This document shows, in pieces, positions 49,906 through 58,323 of a stretch of DNA of 64,000 nt. A program made the position numbers and the translations under genes. The number at the start of each line of letters is the position of its first letter. The first letter of the stretch is position 1. The notes beneath the pieces are model-generated. The model saw only the letters and a list, made by a program, of their open reading frames with translations. It was not told the origin of the DNA and ran no database searches. Where the stretch lies: positions 1 to 64,000 of the forward strand of contig JACRAF010000029.1 of NCBI GenBank assembly GCA_016213505.1, given 5' to 3'. This DNA is from Devosia nanyangense. GTDB taxonomy: Bacteria; Pseudomonadota; Alphaproteobacteria; Rhizobiales; Devosiaceae.

Positions 49906-50934
49906 ATGGCTCAATCGCCAAGCGCCAATCCCATCCTCGCCGAGCTGACCCGCGGCAACTGGGTCGAGAACCGCCACCGCGGCGCTTTCGTCGTCATCGA
50001 TGCCGGGGGCAAGATCATCGCCTCGGCCGGCGACATCGAGCGCCCGGTGTTTCCGCGCTCGGCGATCAAGTCGATGCAGGCCCTGGCCATGGTGACCTCA
50101 GGCGCCATCGACAAGTTCCACCTCGAGGACGAGGAGCTGGCGCTGGCCTGCGCCAGCCATCAGGGCGAGGAATTCCACGTTGCCGGCGTCACCTCGTTCC
50201 TCGGCCATATCGGGCTGGGCATCGCCGATCTCGAATGCGGCGCCCACGCCCCGAGCTATCCGCCCGCCCGCGAAAAACTGCGCGCCCGCGGCGAACAGCC
50301 CTCGGCCGTCCACAACAACTGCTCGGGCAAGCACTCCGGCATGCTGGCCGTCGCCGAGGCCCTCGGCGTCCCCACCGCTCGCTACGTCGATCGCGATCAT
50401 CCGGTGCAGCAGGCCGTGCGCGCCGGCATCGAGCTCGTCGTCGGCGAGCCGCTGACTGTCGATCGCTGCGGCACCGATGGCTGCTCGATCCCCACCTGGG
50501 CCGCGCCGCTCCGCGCCTTCGCCCAGGGCTTTGCCAGGATGGCGACCGGGGAGGGGCTGCCGCAGGACATCGCCGCCGCCGCCCGCCGCATCTTCGACGC
50601 GGCGACGGCGTACCCCCATCTCGTCGGCGGCACCGGCAGCCTCGACACCGACGCCATGCGCGCCTTCGGCGGAAAACTGTTCCAGAAGGGCGGCGCCGAG
50701 GGCGTCCAGTGCGGCGCCGTCCGCGACAAGGGCTGGGGCTATGCCCTCAAGGTCGACGACGGCAACATGGCCGCCTCGCACGCCATGGTCGCGACCTTGC
50801 TCCTCGCCATCGCCTATCCCGACGCCGCCCAGCGCGCCGTCCTCACCCGCTTCGCCACCCAGACCATCCGCAACGTCCGCGGGCTGGAGGTCGGTACGTT
50901 GCGCGCCACGGCCGGGATAAGCCCCAAGGTTTAG
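49906..50934 (+). CDS. L-asparaginase, rhizobial (Asparaginase_II, class 3) type
   Basis: A 342-residue protein of Pfam PF06089, the structural class of the inducible and constitutive Rhizobium etli asparaginases. The serine-lactamase-like SxxK motif is at Ser52-Lys55 (RSAIK). The zinc-site residues described for the R. etli enzyme have clear counterparts: Cys139 and Lys142 in NNCSGK, and Cys188 in DRCGTDGC. It hydrolyses L-asparagine to aspartate and ammonia. The ATG at 49906 begins at the family N-terminus; a GGAGG site lies about 12 bp upstream. It converges on the HicBA pair with only 5 bp between stops. Confidence 0.9.
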   Translation: MAQSPSANPILAELTRGNWVENRHRGAFVVIDAGGKIIASAGDIERPVFPRSAIKSMQALAMVTSGAIDKFHLEDEELALACASHQGEEFHVAGVTSFLGHIGLGIADLECGAHAPSYPPAREKLRARGEQPSAVHNNCSGKHSGMLAVAEALGVPTARYVDRDHPVQQAVRAGIELVVGEPLTVDRCGTDGCSIPTWAAPLRAFAQGFARMATGEGLPQDIAAAARRIFDAATAYPHLVGGTGSLDTDAMRAFGGKLFQKGGAEGVQCGAVRDKGWGYALKVDDGNMAASHAMVATLLLAIAYPDAAQRAVLTRFATQTIRNVRGLEVGTLRATAGISPKV

Positions 50935-50939
50935 GGTGC

Positions 50940-51137
50940 TCAGAAAGTCTTGCGGAGGCCAGCCTGCTTCATCACGGCGTTCGCGAGGTGTCGTGATTTG
51001 GTGCCCTTGTCGACAGGAAACGTCTTGCGGGTGATCGGGCTGAACCAGATTTCGTGGTCGCCCTTTCCCTGGCGACGTACGACGCATCCAGCCTGAAGCA
51101 GCACCTGCGCGATTTGGGCGTAGAACCCGCGGCTCAT
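50940..51137 (-). CDS. hicA: HicA-family toxin (mRNA interferase)
   Basis: A 65-residue HicA-type protein with the compact dsRNA-binding-like fold. Its FYAQIAQVLLQAGCVVRRQGKGDHEIW stretch has the catalytic His in GDHEIW, followed by the FPVDKG strand and NAVMKQAGL C-terminal helix of the family. HicA toxins cleave mRNA when not held by HicB. It overlaps the antitoxin gene by 4 bp and is encoded second, the reverse of the hicA-hicB order of E. coli. Confidence 0.85.
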   Translation of the reverse strand: MSRGFYAQIAQVLLQAGCVVRRQGKGDHEIWFSPITRKTFPVDKGTKSRHLANAVMKQAGLRKTF

Positions 51138-51388
51138 TCGGCCGCGGCACCATGCTCCAAAGGAAAGGGCGCGAGGATGTGCATATCGACGATGTCCCCT
51201 TCTGCGTGAGGGCGCACAAGGAAAGCGGCATTGTCTTCGAGCAGTTCGGGCGCCACGGCCAGCACCCTCTCCAACAGCGCGTCTAGCGTCGGTGCTTCGG
51301 TTGCCAAGCCGGGAATGTCATCGCTTAATGCGACCCAGACGTCCGCTTCGCCGTCCCACTGCGCCGTCACCACCAGCTTGCTAGACAT
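51134..51388 (-). CDS. hicB: HicB-like antitoxin (DUF1902)
   Basis: An 84-residue protein of the DUF1902/HicB-like fold. WDGEADVWVALSDDIPGLATEAPTLDALLERVLAVAPELL is the typical partner domain of HicA (about 10-50). The C-terminal 30 residues are acidic and lack an obvious DNA-binding ribbon or helix-turn-helix. Its gene precedes and overlaps hicA, so antitoxin is made first. It probably binds and inhibits HicA; promoter repression by this short form is doubtful. Confidence 0.83.
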   Translation of the reverse strand: MSSKLVVTAQWDGEADVWVALSDDIPGLATEAPTLDALLERVLAVAPELLEDNAAFLVRPHAEGDIVDMHILAPFPLEHGAAAE

Positions 51389-51443
51389 TGTGTACCTCCG
51401 AGGTCACACTATCCTTGGACGTACCGGCGAGCAACCTCGGGTC

Positions 51444-52796
51444 TTACCCCGCCGTGTTCCCGCTCACCGTCACGTTCGGATACCGCCCCGCATCCGCCGC
51501 CAGATCGGTCGACACGATGTTCTCCCACTCCATCCCGACGATCGCGTGCGCCGCGCCCTTGCCGATGATGTTGCCGCTGACCCGCACCGGCCCCGGCGAT
51601 TGCTCCTGCACCACGCTCACCCCGATCCCGGTTTCGACCCCGATGATCACATTGTCGCTGACGATGACGTTGCGCACATAGGGCCCATAGCCCGCCACGA
51701 TGCCGATCCCCGGCACGCCCTCGATGGTGTTGTTGGCCACCACCGTGTCCGCCTCGGCATAGATGCCGACCGGCCGCGTGTCGGGGTTCACCGCCGATGC
51801 CGCCGTGATGTTGCGCACGATGTTGCCGGTGCAGGTGGCGAGGTGCCCGCCGCTGTCGAGATTGGTGATCGAAATGCCGGTCGCCGCGCCGTCGACGATG
51901 TTGTCGGCGATCACCGAGCCCGAGAACCCGAATTCGGAAAAGATCGCCACCTCGCCCGAGTCGAGGCAGGTGTTGCCGCGGATCTGGGTGTTGTTCCCCG
52001 CGTTCACACGGATCGCCGAGAACGCGCAGCCGGAAATCACATTGTCGGCGACGATCACATCGTCGGCCTGAAAGACGTTGACCCCGTTGCCGGTCTGCCC
52101 GTTGCCGCCGCCCTGCCAGTCGATCTGCGCGATGCGGTTGCCGGTGATGATCGAGCCGTCGGGCCCGCTCTCCCCGCGCCAGATGCGCACGCCGGCGTTG
52201 CCGCATTCGCTGATCCGGTTGCCGCGGATCATCAGGCCCCGGCTGTCTGCGCTGTGGATCGCGGCATCGCCCAGCCCGATGAAGTCGCAGTTCTCGATCG
52301 TCGCGCCGGCGCGCAGCACCGACAGCCCGCAGATCGGCGCGCCGGTGAACATGCAGTTGCGGATGGTGACCGCGGTTGAATCCTCGAACTCGAGCAATCC
52401 GCGGTTCTCGCCGTCCGGGCGTCCTTCCCCGGCCGAAAAACTCATGCCGTCGAGGACGAGGTCCGAGACGCTCCCGAGCCGGCCGATCGGCCCGCCGCCC
52501 CACCCCACCAGATGCGTCCCCCCCGGCACCCCGAAGAGGCGCATGGAGCCGCGCAGTTCGAGATCGCGGACGTAGTACTCGCCCGGCGGCAGCAGCACAT
52601 CCTTGGCCCGCAGGCTCGCCGCATCGATCGCCGCCTGCATCGCCGCGCTCTGGTCGTCCTGGCTCTCGCCGCTGAGCCCGAACTCGAACGGGTCGATGAA
52701 CTGGTCCGCCCATGCCCCGCGCGTCAGCGCAGGGTAGGCAAGCAGGGCGCCCAGGCCGGTGAGGGCTTTGCGGCGGGAAACGATGGATCGCGTCAT
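51444..52796 (-). CDS. Tat-exported right-handed beta-helix protein (TIGR03808-like)
   Basis: A 450-residue secreted protein. Residues 1-32 are a twin-arginine signal (SRRKALTGLGALLAYPAL, cleavage near GAWA). The rest is a parallel beta-helix with repeated N-x-I/V-x-G-N turns, such as GNRISECGN, DNVISGCA, GNTCLDSGE, NNTIEGVPG and DNVIIGVETG. The ATG at 52796 starts the signal directly. It resembles the Rhizobiales-specific Tat-translocated repeat family TIGR03808, of unknown function. Beta-helix proteins often bind or cleave polysaccharide, but no catalytic cluster is evident. It is separated from neighbours by short gaps. Confidence 0.83.
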   Translation of the reverse strand: MTRSIVSRRKALTGLGALLAYPALTRGAWADQFIDPFEFGLSGESQDDQSAAMQAAIDAASLRAKDVLLPPGEYYVRDLELRGSMRLFGVPGGTHLVGWGGGPIGRLGSVSDLVLDGMSFSAGEGRPDGENRGLLEFEDSTAVTIRNCMFTGAPICGLSVLRAGATIENCDFIGLGDAAIHSADSRGLMIRGNRISECGNAGVRIWRGESGPDGSIITGNRIAQIDWQGGGNGQTGNGVNVFQADDVIVADNVISGCAFSAIRVNAGNNTQIRGNTCLDSGEVAIFSEFGFSGSVIADNIVDGAATGISITNLDSGGHLATCTGNIVRNITAASAVNPDTRPVGIYAEADTVVANNTIEGVPGIGIVAGYGPYVRNVIVSDNVIIGVETGIGVSVVQEQSPGPVRVSGNIIGKGAAHAIVGMEWENIVSTDLAADAGRYPNVTVSGNTAG

Positions 52797-52856
52797 GCCG
52801 CTATTGTCGCCCGACTCGGGGTCCGGGGCCACCGGACTTCCGCCTGTTGGTGAACG

Positions 52857-53183
52857 CTATTTCTTCCTCAGCCGCACCGCCGTGCCGATCGTCGTGACCA
52901 TCATCATCGCGCCGCGCCCGCCGATCACCTCGAAATCGATCGACAGCCCCACCACCGCGTCGGCCCCCAGCCGCTGCGCCCGGTCGGTCAGTTCGCGCAG
53001 CGCATTCTCGCGCGAGGTCTGCAGCTCCTCCTCATAGGCCGCCGAGCGGCCGCCGACGAAATCGGTCACCGTCGCCATCACGTCGCGCATGATGTTGGCG
53101 CCCGAAACCACCTCGCCGTGCACGAGGCCCAGATAGTCGGTGATCTCGAACCCCTGCAGTTCCTCGGTCGTACTCAGCAGCAT
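52857..53183 (-). CDS. YbjQ family (UPF0145) heavy-metal-binding-domain protein
   Basis: A 108-residue YbjQ/UPF0145 protein. It has the YLGLVHGEVVSGANIMRDV segment near the start, the AYEEELQTSRENALRELTDRAQRLGADAVVGLSIDFEVI helix-strand core and a TIGTAVRL end. The family forms pentamers of unknown function. The ATG at 53183 has a GGGAGGG site 5 bp upstream. It lies upstream of the Tat beta-helix gene on the same strand with a 60-bp gap, so they may be co-transcribed. Confidence 0.9.
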   Translation of the reverse strand: MLLSTTEELQGFEITDYLGLVHGEVVSGANIMRDVMATVTDFVGGRSAAYEEELQTSRENALRELTDRAQRLGADAVVGLSIDFEVIGGRGAMMMVTTIGTAVRLRKK

Positions 53184-53305
53184 CGCGCCCTCCCTTTTGC
53201 CGCGCCTCAAATGGGAACGATTCTGGCTCGCGGCAAGCCGGGGTGGCGGGACCCTGCACCCGCGGCTATAACTCGCCCGAACGCCCCAGCCGCGAGAGTC
53301 CGCCT

Positions 53306-54853
53306 TTGCCCAACCTTCTCCTCGACGACCGGATCCTTGTCGGCGTCAGCACGAAGCCCGAATATCTGCTGCTCAAATACGGCAATCGCCACGGCCTCGT
53401 CACCGGCGCTACAGGAACCGGTAAAACCGTGACGCTGCAGGGTCTTGCCGAGGGTTTCTCGCGCGCCGGCGTACCCGTCTTCTGCGCCGACGTGAAGGGC
53501 GATCTCTCGGGCATCGGCGCCATGGGCGACGCCAGGGACTTCCTCGTCAAGCGCGCCCACGACATCGGCTTCGACGACTGGAAGACCGACAAATTCCCGG
53601 TGATCTTCTGGGACCTCTTCGGCCGCCAGGGCCACCCGGTCCGCACCACCATCTCCGAGATGGGGCCGCTGCTGCTCGCCCGCATCCTCGATCTCAACGA
53701 CACCCAGGAGGGCGTGCTCAACGTCGCCTTCAAGTTCGCCGACGACAACGGCCTGCTGCTGCTCGACCTCAAGGACCTGCGCGCGCTGCTGATCGAGGTC
53801 GAGAGCCGGTCTTCCGAGATTTCGGCCACCTACGGCAATGTCGCCACCGCCACGGTCGGGGCGGTGCAGCGGGCGCTGCTCGTCCTCGAGCAGCAGGGCG
53901 GCGACAATTTCTTCGGCGAAAAGGCCCTGCAGATCGCCGATCTGATGCGCACTTCGACCGATGGCCGCGGCATCGTCTCGGTGCTCGCCGCCGACCAGCT
54001 GATGACCTCGCCGCGCCTCTACGCCACGTTCCTCCTGTGGATGCTGTCCGAACTGTTCGAGGCGCTGCCCGAGGTGGGCGATCCGGACAAGCCGAAACTG
54101 GTGTTCTTCTTCGATGAGGCCCACCTCCTCTTCGACGATGCCCCCAAGGCGCTGGTCGACAAGGTCGAGCAGGTGGTCAAGCTCGTCCGCTCGAAGGGTG
54201 TCGGCGTCTATTTCGTCACCCAGAACCCGATCGACATTCCAGACGCCGTGCTGTCTCAGCTCTCCAACCGGGTCCAGCACGCGCTGCGCGCCTATACCCC
54301 GCGCGACCAGAAGGCGGTCAAAGTCGCCGCCGAGACATTCCGGCCCAATCCGGCCTTCTCGACCGAGGAGGTCATCACCCAGCTCGGCATCGGCGAGGCG
54401 CTGATCTCGGTGCTCGAGGACAAGGGCATTCCCTCCGTCGTGAGCCGCACCCTGATCCGCCCGCCTGCCTCCCGCGTCGGCCCCATCCTCCCCGACGAGC
54501 GCCGGGCGGTCGTCGCCGGGTCTCCGGTCGCCGGCCTCTACGACACCGTCGAGGATCGCGAATCCGCCTTCGAGGTGCTCGGCAAGAAGGCCAAAGAGAA
54601 GGCCGATGCCGCCGCCGCGCAGAAAGCCCGGGACGAGGCTGCCAAAACCCCGCCCCGCCCGACCTACGACAACACCAGCTATCGCGGCGGCCCGCCGCCG
54701 GCCCGCGAGGATCGCGGCCCGCCGCCGGCCCGCCGGTCCAATCGCCAGAGCGTCGGCGAGGCCGCCGTCAAGTCGCTGGTCCGCAATGTCAGCGGTTCGC
54801 TCGGCCGGGCGCTGGTCCGCGGCATCCTTGGCAGCCTGAGCCGCGGCCTCTGA
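53306..54853 (+). CDS. HerA-like P-loop ATPase (DUF853/YjgR family)
   Basis: A 515-residue ATPase of the helicase HerA-like group. Walker A is GATGTGKTV near residue 35, Walker B is LVFFFDEAHLLF near 270, and a sensor-like FVTQNP follows. The C-terminal 80 residues are Ala/Lys-rich, then contain two GPPPAR-type repeats, then a final SVGEAAVKSLVRNVSGSLGRAL helix. E. coli YjgR is a relative of unknown function. I chose the TTG at 53306, where homology begins (LPNLLLDDRILVG); an ATG 21 codons earlier is the alternative. It is coupled (TGATG) to the next gene. Confidence 0.82.
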   Translation: MPNLLLDDRILVGVSTKPEYLLLKYGNRHGLVTGATGTGKTVTLQGLAEGFSRAGVPVFCADVKGDLSGIGAMGDARDFLVKRAHDIGFDDWKTDKFPVIFWDLFGRQGHPVRTTISEMGPLLLARILDLNDTQEGVLNVAFKFADDNGLLLLDLKDLRALLIEVESRSSEISATYGNVATATVGAVQRALLVLEQQGGDNFFGEKALQIADLMRTSTDGRGIVSVLAADQLMTSPRLYATFLLWMLSELFEALPEVGDPDKPKLVFFFDEAHLLFDDAPKALVDKVEQVVKLVRSKGVGVYFVTQNPIDIPDAVLSQLSNRVQHALRAYTPRDQKAVKVAAETFRPNPAFSTEEVITQLGIGEALISVLEDKGIPSVVSRTLIRPPASRVGPILPDERRAVVAGSPVAGLYDTVEDRESAFEVLGKKAKEKADAAAAQKARDEAAKTPPRPTYDNTSYRGGPPPAREDRGPPPARRSNRQSVGEAAVKSLVRNVSGSLGRALVRGILGSLSRGL

Positions 54854-55419
54854 TGGCCCCCGACACCCATCCGGTGCTCGGCGTCTTCGCCTCCGACCGC
54901 GGGCCGGGCGACGCCGAGCGCGCCTCGCTGATGTCGCAGGCCGGCAGCTTCCTCGCCCGCAAGGGCGCCAAGCTCGTGTGCATCGCCGAGGACCATTTCG
55001 TGCCCGTTCCGCTGGTCAACAGCGCTCGGACCGCCGGCGGCGAGGTCACTCTCATTGCCGATGACCTCTACAGCGATCTCCCCGCGCTCACCGGCGTCAC
55101 CGTCGAGCGTCTGGCGACGCCCGAAGCCCGCGCCGCGCGCCGTGCCGCGCTCTCGACCCTCTACGTCGCGCTGCCCGGTTCGCTCGCTTCGGCCATCGGT
55201 CTCTACCGCGCCTGGGTCAAGGGCGGCGGCGGCGCGGCCCGCAAGCCCGTGGTCTTCTACGACCATAGCGGCGCCTTCCGCGTCGTCCGCGGCTACGCCG
55301 CCGACATCATCTCCAGCTCCATCCCCAGCCACGACCACTATGTCCAGTTCGCCGACTCGATCGAGGACATCTGGAACAAGATCGCCTGGCTCATCGACCA
55401 GGGCGCCACAGCGATCTAG
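54853..55419 (+). CDS. Possible SLOG/LOG-like Rossmann-fold protein
   Basis: A 188-residue protein. It begins with a Rossmann-like LGVFASDRGPGDAER segment and has an ALSTLYVALPGSLASAIGLYRAWV segment near 100-120. That segment resembles the nucleotide-sugar-binding LPGGxGTxxE loop of LOG/SLOG proteins, but with Ser for Gly and no catalytic Glu. A Tyr-rich C-terminal third follows. The ATG shares a base with the HerA-like stop, so the two proteins are made together. I do not recognise a named family with certainty; a nucleotide-binding role is a guess from fold pattern. Confidence 0.55.
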   Translation: MAPDTHPVLGVFASDRGPGDAERASLMSQAGSFLARKGAKLVCIAEDHFVPVPLVNSARTAGGEVTLIADDLYSDLPALTGVTVERLATPEARAARRAALSTLYVALPGSLASAIGLYRAWVKGGGGAARKPVVFYDHSGAFRVVRGYAADIISSSIPSHDHYVQFADSIEDIWNKIAWLIDQGATAI

Positions 55420-55466
55420 CGGCCCGTTCCCTGCTCCTCCCTCGAGGTGGAGGGAGCTCCCAAGTT

Positions 55467-56612
55467 CTACCCCGCCTTGCGGATGCCGATGCGGGAGAGG
55501 GCTTCGATGGTTTTGTCGACCTGCTCGTTGGGCGATTGCGCCGCGGCGGCGGCGGCCGAACGGCGGGTTTCGGCGAAGGGGCGGTATTCGGGTTTGCCCA
55601 GATCGAGCAGGTTCACCTCGCCGCGCCAGGCGCTCATCAGGTAGGCGGTGGCATCGACGCTGACCGACTCGAAGAGTTTCGAGAAGGTCGAGAGGGCCTG
55701 CGAGCGATCCTCGTCGTGCGAGGTCGCGTGGATCAGCACTTTCAGCCCGTCATAGGCGCTGCAGCCGAAGGCGCGCAGCACCACGAAGAGCGCCGCGCCG
55801 CTGGTGTCGTGCGAGATCTGGCCGCAGCGCACCTCGTCGAGACCGGTGATCTGGTGGAGGAGTTTTGTCACCTCCGGCCGGCGGTTTTCGGCGAACAGTT
55901 TCATCAGCGCCCGGGTCAGCTCGTCGGTCGCCACCGACAGCTGCTCGAGCGTCTTCTTGATCGGCGCCTCGGGCGTGGCGCGCATCGAGAAGGCACGGAT
56001 CACCTTGATGCGGTCGCTCTCGTTGAGATCGAAGAACGCCGGGGCGAGCAGGGCGGCGTCGAAATCGTCGCGCGCCGCCAGCGACCAGGCGACCTGGTGA
56101 TCCATCTGCGCCGAACGGGCGAGGGCGGCGAGATAGGGGCCGCGGGTGGCGATGCTGGTGTTGGTGGCGAGCGCCCGGTAGACCTTGCGGCTGTTCATCT
56201 GGAACAGCTTTGCCAGAACGACGTTCGTCAGATCGCTGCGCCGCGCGATGGCGGCGGCGCCCGGCACGTCGCTGGTGCTGATCACCTTGAGCATCGTCGC
56301 CTCGCTGAGGCGGGGGGCGGCGACCATAAATTCCGACAGATCCTCGCCGACATTGGCGACCACCAGCTCTTCGAGCTCGGCCGACAAGCTCTCCGACCGG
56401 CCCAGGGCGGCGGCGGCCTTGGCGCGGGCCGAGGGCGCAGCGGCCGGGAACAGCCGTGCGGCCAGCGCAAAGAACTGATCGGTCTCGGCCTGCGTCGCCC
56501 GGCCGCGCCGCGCATAGGCGTCGCAGGCGGCGACCAGGAGCGTATTGGTGCGGTCGATACCGCCGGTTTCGATCAGCAGCTGGAAGGTTTCGTAGGGCTG
56601 GAAGCCGAGCAT
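55467..56612 (-). CDS. DUF2336 domain-containing protein
   Basis: A 381-residue all-helical protein of the alphaproteobacterial DUF2336 family. It shows repeated helix-turn units with A-ARRSDL and LAARDDFD patterns, LSEATMLKVIS near 115 and a family-type LAENRRPEV region. The C-terminus (about 350-375) is Ala-rich. No membrane segment or catalytic motif is seen. Function of the family is unknown; HEAT-like scaffold or regulatory roles are possible. It is monocistronic and divergent from the small ORF at 56.8 kb. Confidence 0.85.
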   Translation of the reverse strand: MLGFQPYETFQLLIETGGIDRTNTLLVAACDAYARRGRATQAETDQFFALAARLFPAAAPSARAKAAAALGRSESLSAELEELVVANVGEDLSEFMVAAPRLSEATMLKVISTSDVPGAAAIARRSDLTNVVLAKLFQMNSRKVYRALATNTSIATRGPYLAALARSAQMDHQVAWSLAARDDFDAALLAPAFFDLNESDRIKVIRAFSMRATPEAPIKKTLEQLSVATDELTRALMKLFAENRRPEVTKLLHQITGLDEVRCGQISHDTSGAALFVVLRAFGCSAYDGLKVLIHATSHDEDRSQALSTFSKLFESVSVDATAYLMSAWRGEVNLLDLGKPEYRPFAETRRSAAAAAAQSPNEQVDKTIEALSRIGIRKAG

Positions 56613-56778
56613 AGTGGGCCTGGAATCACCCGGCGCGCCGGGGAGGGATCGATGCCCCGACTATTTCAGCCAATTCGTTAGCGGACTGTTAACCTTGACG
56701 ATCTCTTAATGAATTCCATTGGGGATTGCGTCGCCCCGGTTTGCGGACAGTCCGGCCGGGGGCTCGGCGGAGAACACA

Positions 56779-56955
56779 GTGGGAAAACTCGTGCCATTCG
56801 AAAGACGGGAGCCGAACCGCGACAGCGGCAAGTCTGCTCGTCCGACGACGGACGCCGAGATCCTGATATTCACCGGCATCCGCTACGAGCGGCAGCCGCC
56901 GACGGCGCCGACCAAACCCTCCGCCTCGCCCCGGACCAAGCGCAAAGGTGGCTAG
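56779..56955 (+). CDS. Small basic conserved hypothetical protein
   Basis: A 58-residue, Arg/Lys-rich protein without membrane segments. The core is TTDAEILIFTGIRYERQ, and the tail is a Pro/Lys/Arg-rich linker (APTKPSASPRTKRKGG). The GTG at 56779 has a GGAG site about 7 bp upstream; an ATG 20 codons earlier lacks one. It overlaps the lipoprotein gene by 8 bp. The look is of a small nucleic-acid- or membrane-associated protein common in Rhizobiales genomes, but no function is assigned. Confidence 0.65.
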   Translation: MGKLVPFERREPNRDSGKSARPTTDAEILIFTGIRYERQPPTAPTKPSASPRTKRKGG

Positions 56956-57658
56956 GTTCCTCCGTGCCCTGGCGCTCGGCGCAACCCTTGCGACGACGAT
57001 CCTCGTTTCCGCCTGCGCCCGGCCGGTCGGCGATTTCGGCCGGGCCGAGCCCGAGGCCATCCACGCCGATTTCATGCCGGCAACGGCCGCGTTCCCAGCC
57101 GCGGCGCACGGCGAGGCCACCTCCGCTTTCAATCTCAGCGACCAGGAGCGGGAAATGCAGAACCGCATCTGGCGCTTCCTCGTCTCGCCTCACGCCGTCG
57201 GCTGGTTCGGCGACGGCACCATCGCGCTCGGCCGGGCCCGCGCCACCCTGCCGCCTACCGACCAGTATTATCGCTGGCTGCACCGGCAGGAATTCGCCTC
57301 GTCGCGGGTCCGCTACGCACGCGTCGCCGACGACGTGACGGCCGACATCGCCGCGATGCCCAAGACCTTCGCCGCGATCTGCGCCGTGCTCGATATCGAC
57401 CGGCAGCGCGGCATCGCCACATCCGAGATATCCGGCCTCGAGCCGGCAATGCTCGAGGACGCCGCGGCGCGCCGGGCCGAGAACCGGACGACCATCGCCC
57501 GCTTCGTCGATGCCGCCGCCAATCGCTACGACGCCTACAGCTACGCTCTCGATCACCTGCTGGTCGAGACGCCGCATCAGGAGGCGGTGGAGGTCGACGG
57601 CCTGCTCAGCGACCTCGCGACCTATGTCGGGGCGGCGGAGCAGGGGGAGTTCTGCTAG
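56948..57658 (+). CDS. Putative lipoprotein, unknown function
   Basis: A 236-residue protein with a lipoprotein signal: basic start, hydrophobic run ALGATLATTILV and lipobox VSAC with Cys23. The mature part is largely helical (NLSDQEREMQNRIWRFLVSPHAV, DVTADIAAMPKTFAAICAVLDID) with a second Cys near residue 144 and one at the C-terminus. The GTG at 56948 overlaps the small upstream ORF. It likely faces the periplasm from the inner or outer membrane. I do not recognise a family. Confidence 0.75.
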   Translation: MARFLRALALGATLATTILVSACARPVGDFGRAEPEAIHADFMPATAAFPAAAHGEATSAFNLSDQEREMQNRIWRFLVSPHAVGWFGDGTIALGRARATLPPTDQYYRWLHRQEFASSRVRYARVADDVTADIAAMPKTFAAICAVLDIDRQRGIATSEISGLEPAMLEDAAARRAENRTTIARFVDAAANRYDAYSYALDHLLVETPHQEAVEVDGLLSDLATYVGAAEQGEFC

Positions 57659-57685
57659 AGCGCCGTTCCTGAGCCCGGGTAGCTG

Positions 57686-58189
57686 CTAGTGCTGCGGCTG
57701 CGGCTCGCGGCGGAACATCACCACATTGGTGCCGAAACGCGTCCAGTCCTGCTTGCTGACGGCGGCGCGGCGTTCGGGCGCCCGCTTCTGGGGTCGCTGC
57801 GCCAGCCGCGCCAGCACCCGCTCGACCAGATATCTCGGCGACATCGGCTTCATGATGATCTCGTCGATGCCGGCGTGGATCGAGGCGCGCTTGGTCTCGG
57901 GCGTCAGGGCGCTGGCCAGCGCAATGATCTGCAGGTCCCGGCTCGGGATCGAGCGGTCGGCCCTGATGTCCGCGGCGAGGAGGTCGGCCCGCGACGGGAC
58001 GCTGTCGAAATCGGCGACCACCAGGTCGGCCGGCGCCAGCCGCAGATACGTCGTCAGCGCCAGCTGCGTCTCGAACGGCCGGACCCTGAGCGACGGCGCG
58101 CCCGCCAGCGTCATCGACAGGATCGACGACAGCGCCGGGTTGGCGACCAGAATGGCAACGGTGCGGATCGGTTCGCCCAAGGCTCCCAC
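57686..58189 (-). CDS. Degenerate response-regulator receiver-domain protein
   Basis: A 167-residue protein with a CheY-like receiver fold in residues 9-130: the phospho-acceptor position is Asp60 in VVADFDS and the conserved Lys is Lys114 in IMKPMSP. The acidic pair that binds Mg at the end of the first strand (usually DD) is Ala16-Asn17, so phosphorylation is doubtful. A basic tail of about 40 residues lacks an output domain. It starts with GTG and a weak ribosome site. No sensor kinase is adjacent. It may act as a phosphate-independent binding module. Confidence 0.75.
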   Translation of the reverse strand: MGALGEPIRTVAILVANPALSSILSMTLAGAPSLRVRPFETQLALTTYLRLAPADLVVADFDSVPSRADLLAADIRADRSIPSRDLQIIALASALTPETKRASIHAGIDEIIMKPMSPRYLVERVLARLAQRPQKRAPERRAAVSKQDWTRFGTNVVMFRREPQPQH

Positions 58190-58275
58190 CTGTGGTTAAC
58201 CGATGCTTAACACGCCGTCTCGCCGCCATGAAGCGGCGCTGCATGTGCGTTGGCGCGATTCTCCGCTTGCGGACG

Positions 58276-58301
58276 AAAAAGGCCCGCCGGAGGCGGGCCT
58301 T
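58276..58301 (-). terminator. Rho-independent terminator of sodB
   Basis: On the minus strand a perfect 10-bp stem AAGGCCCGCC / GGCGGGCCTT with a 3-base loop is followed by TTTTTC, 22 bp after the sodB stop. This is a textbook intrinsic terminator. Confidence 0.88.
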
Positions 58302-58323
58302 GGAAACCGGATGGTGCTGCGAG

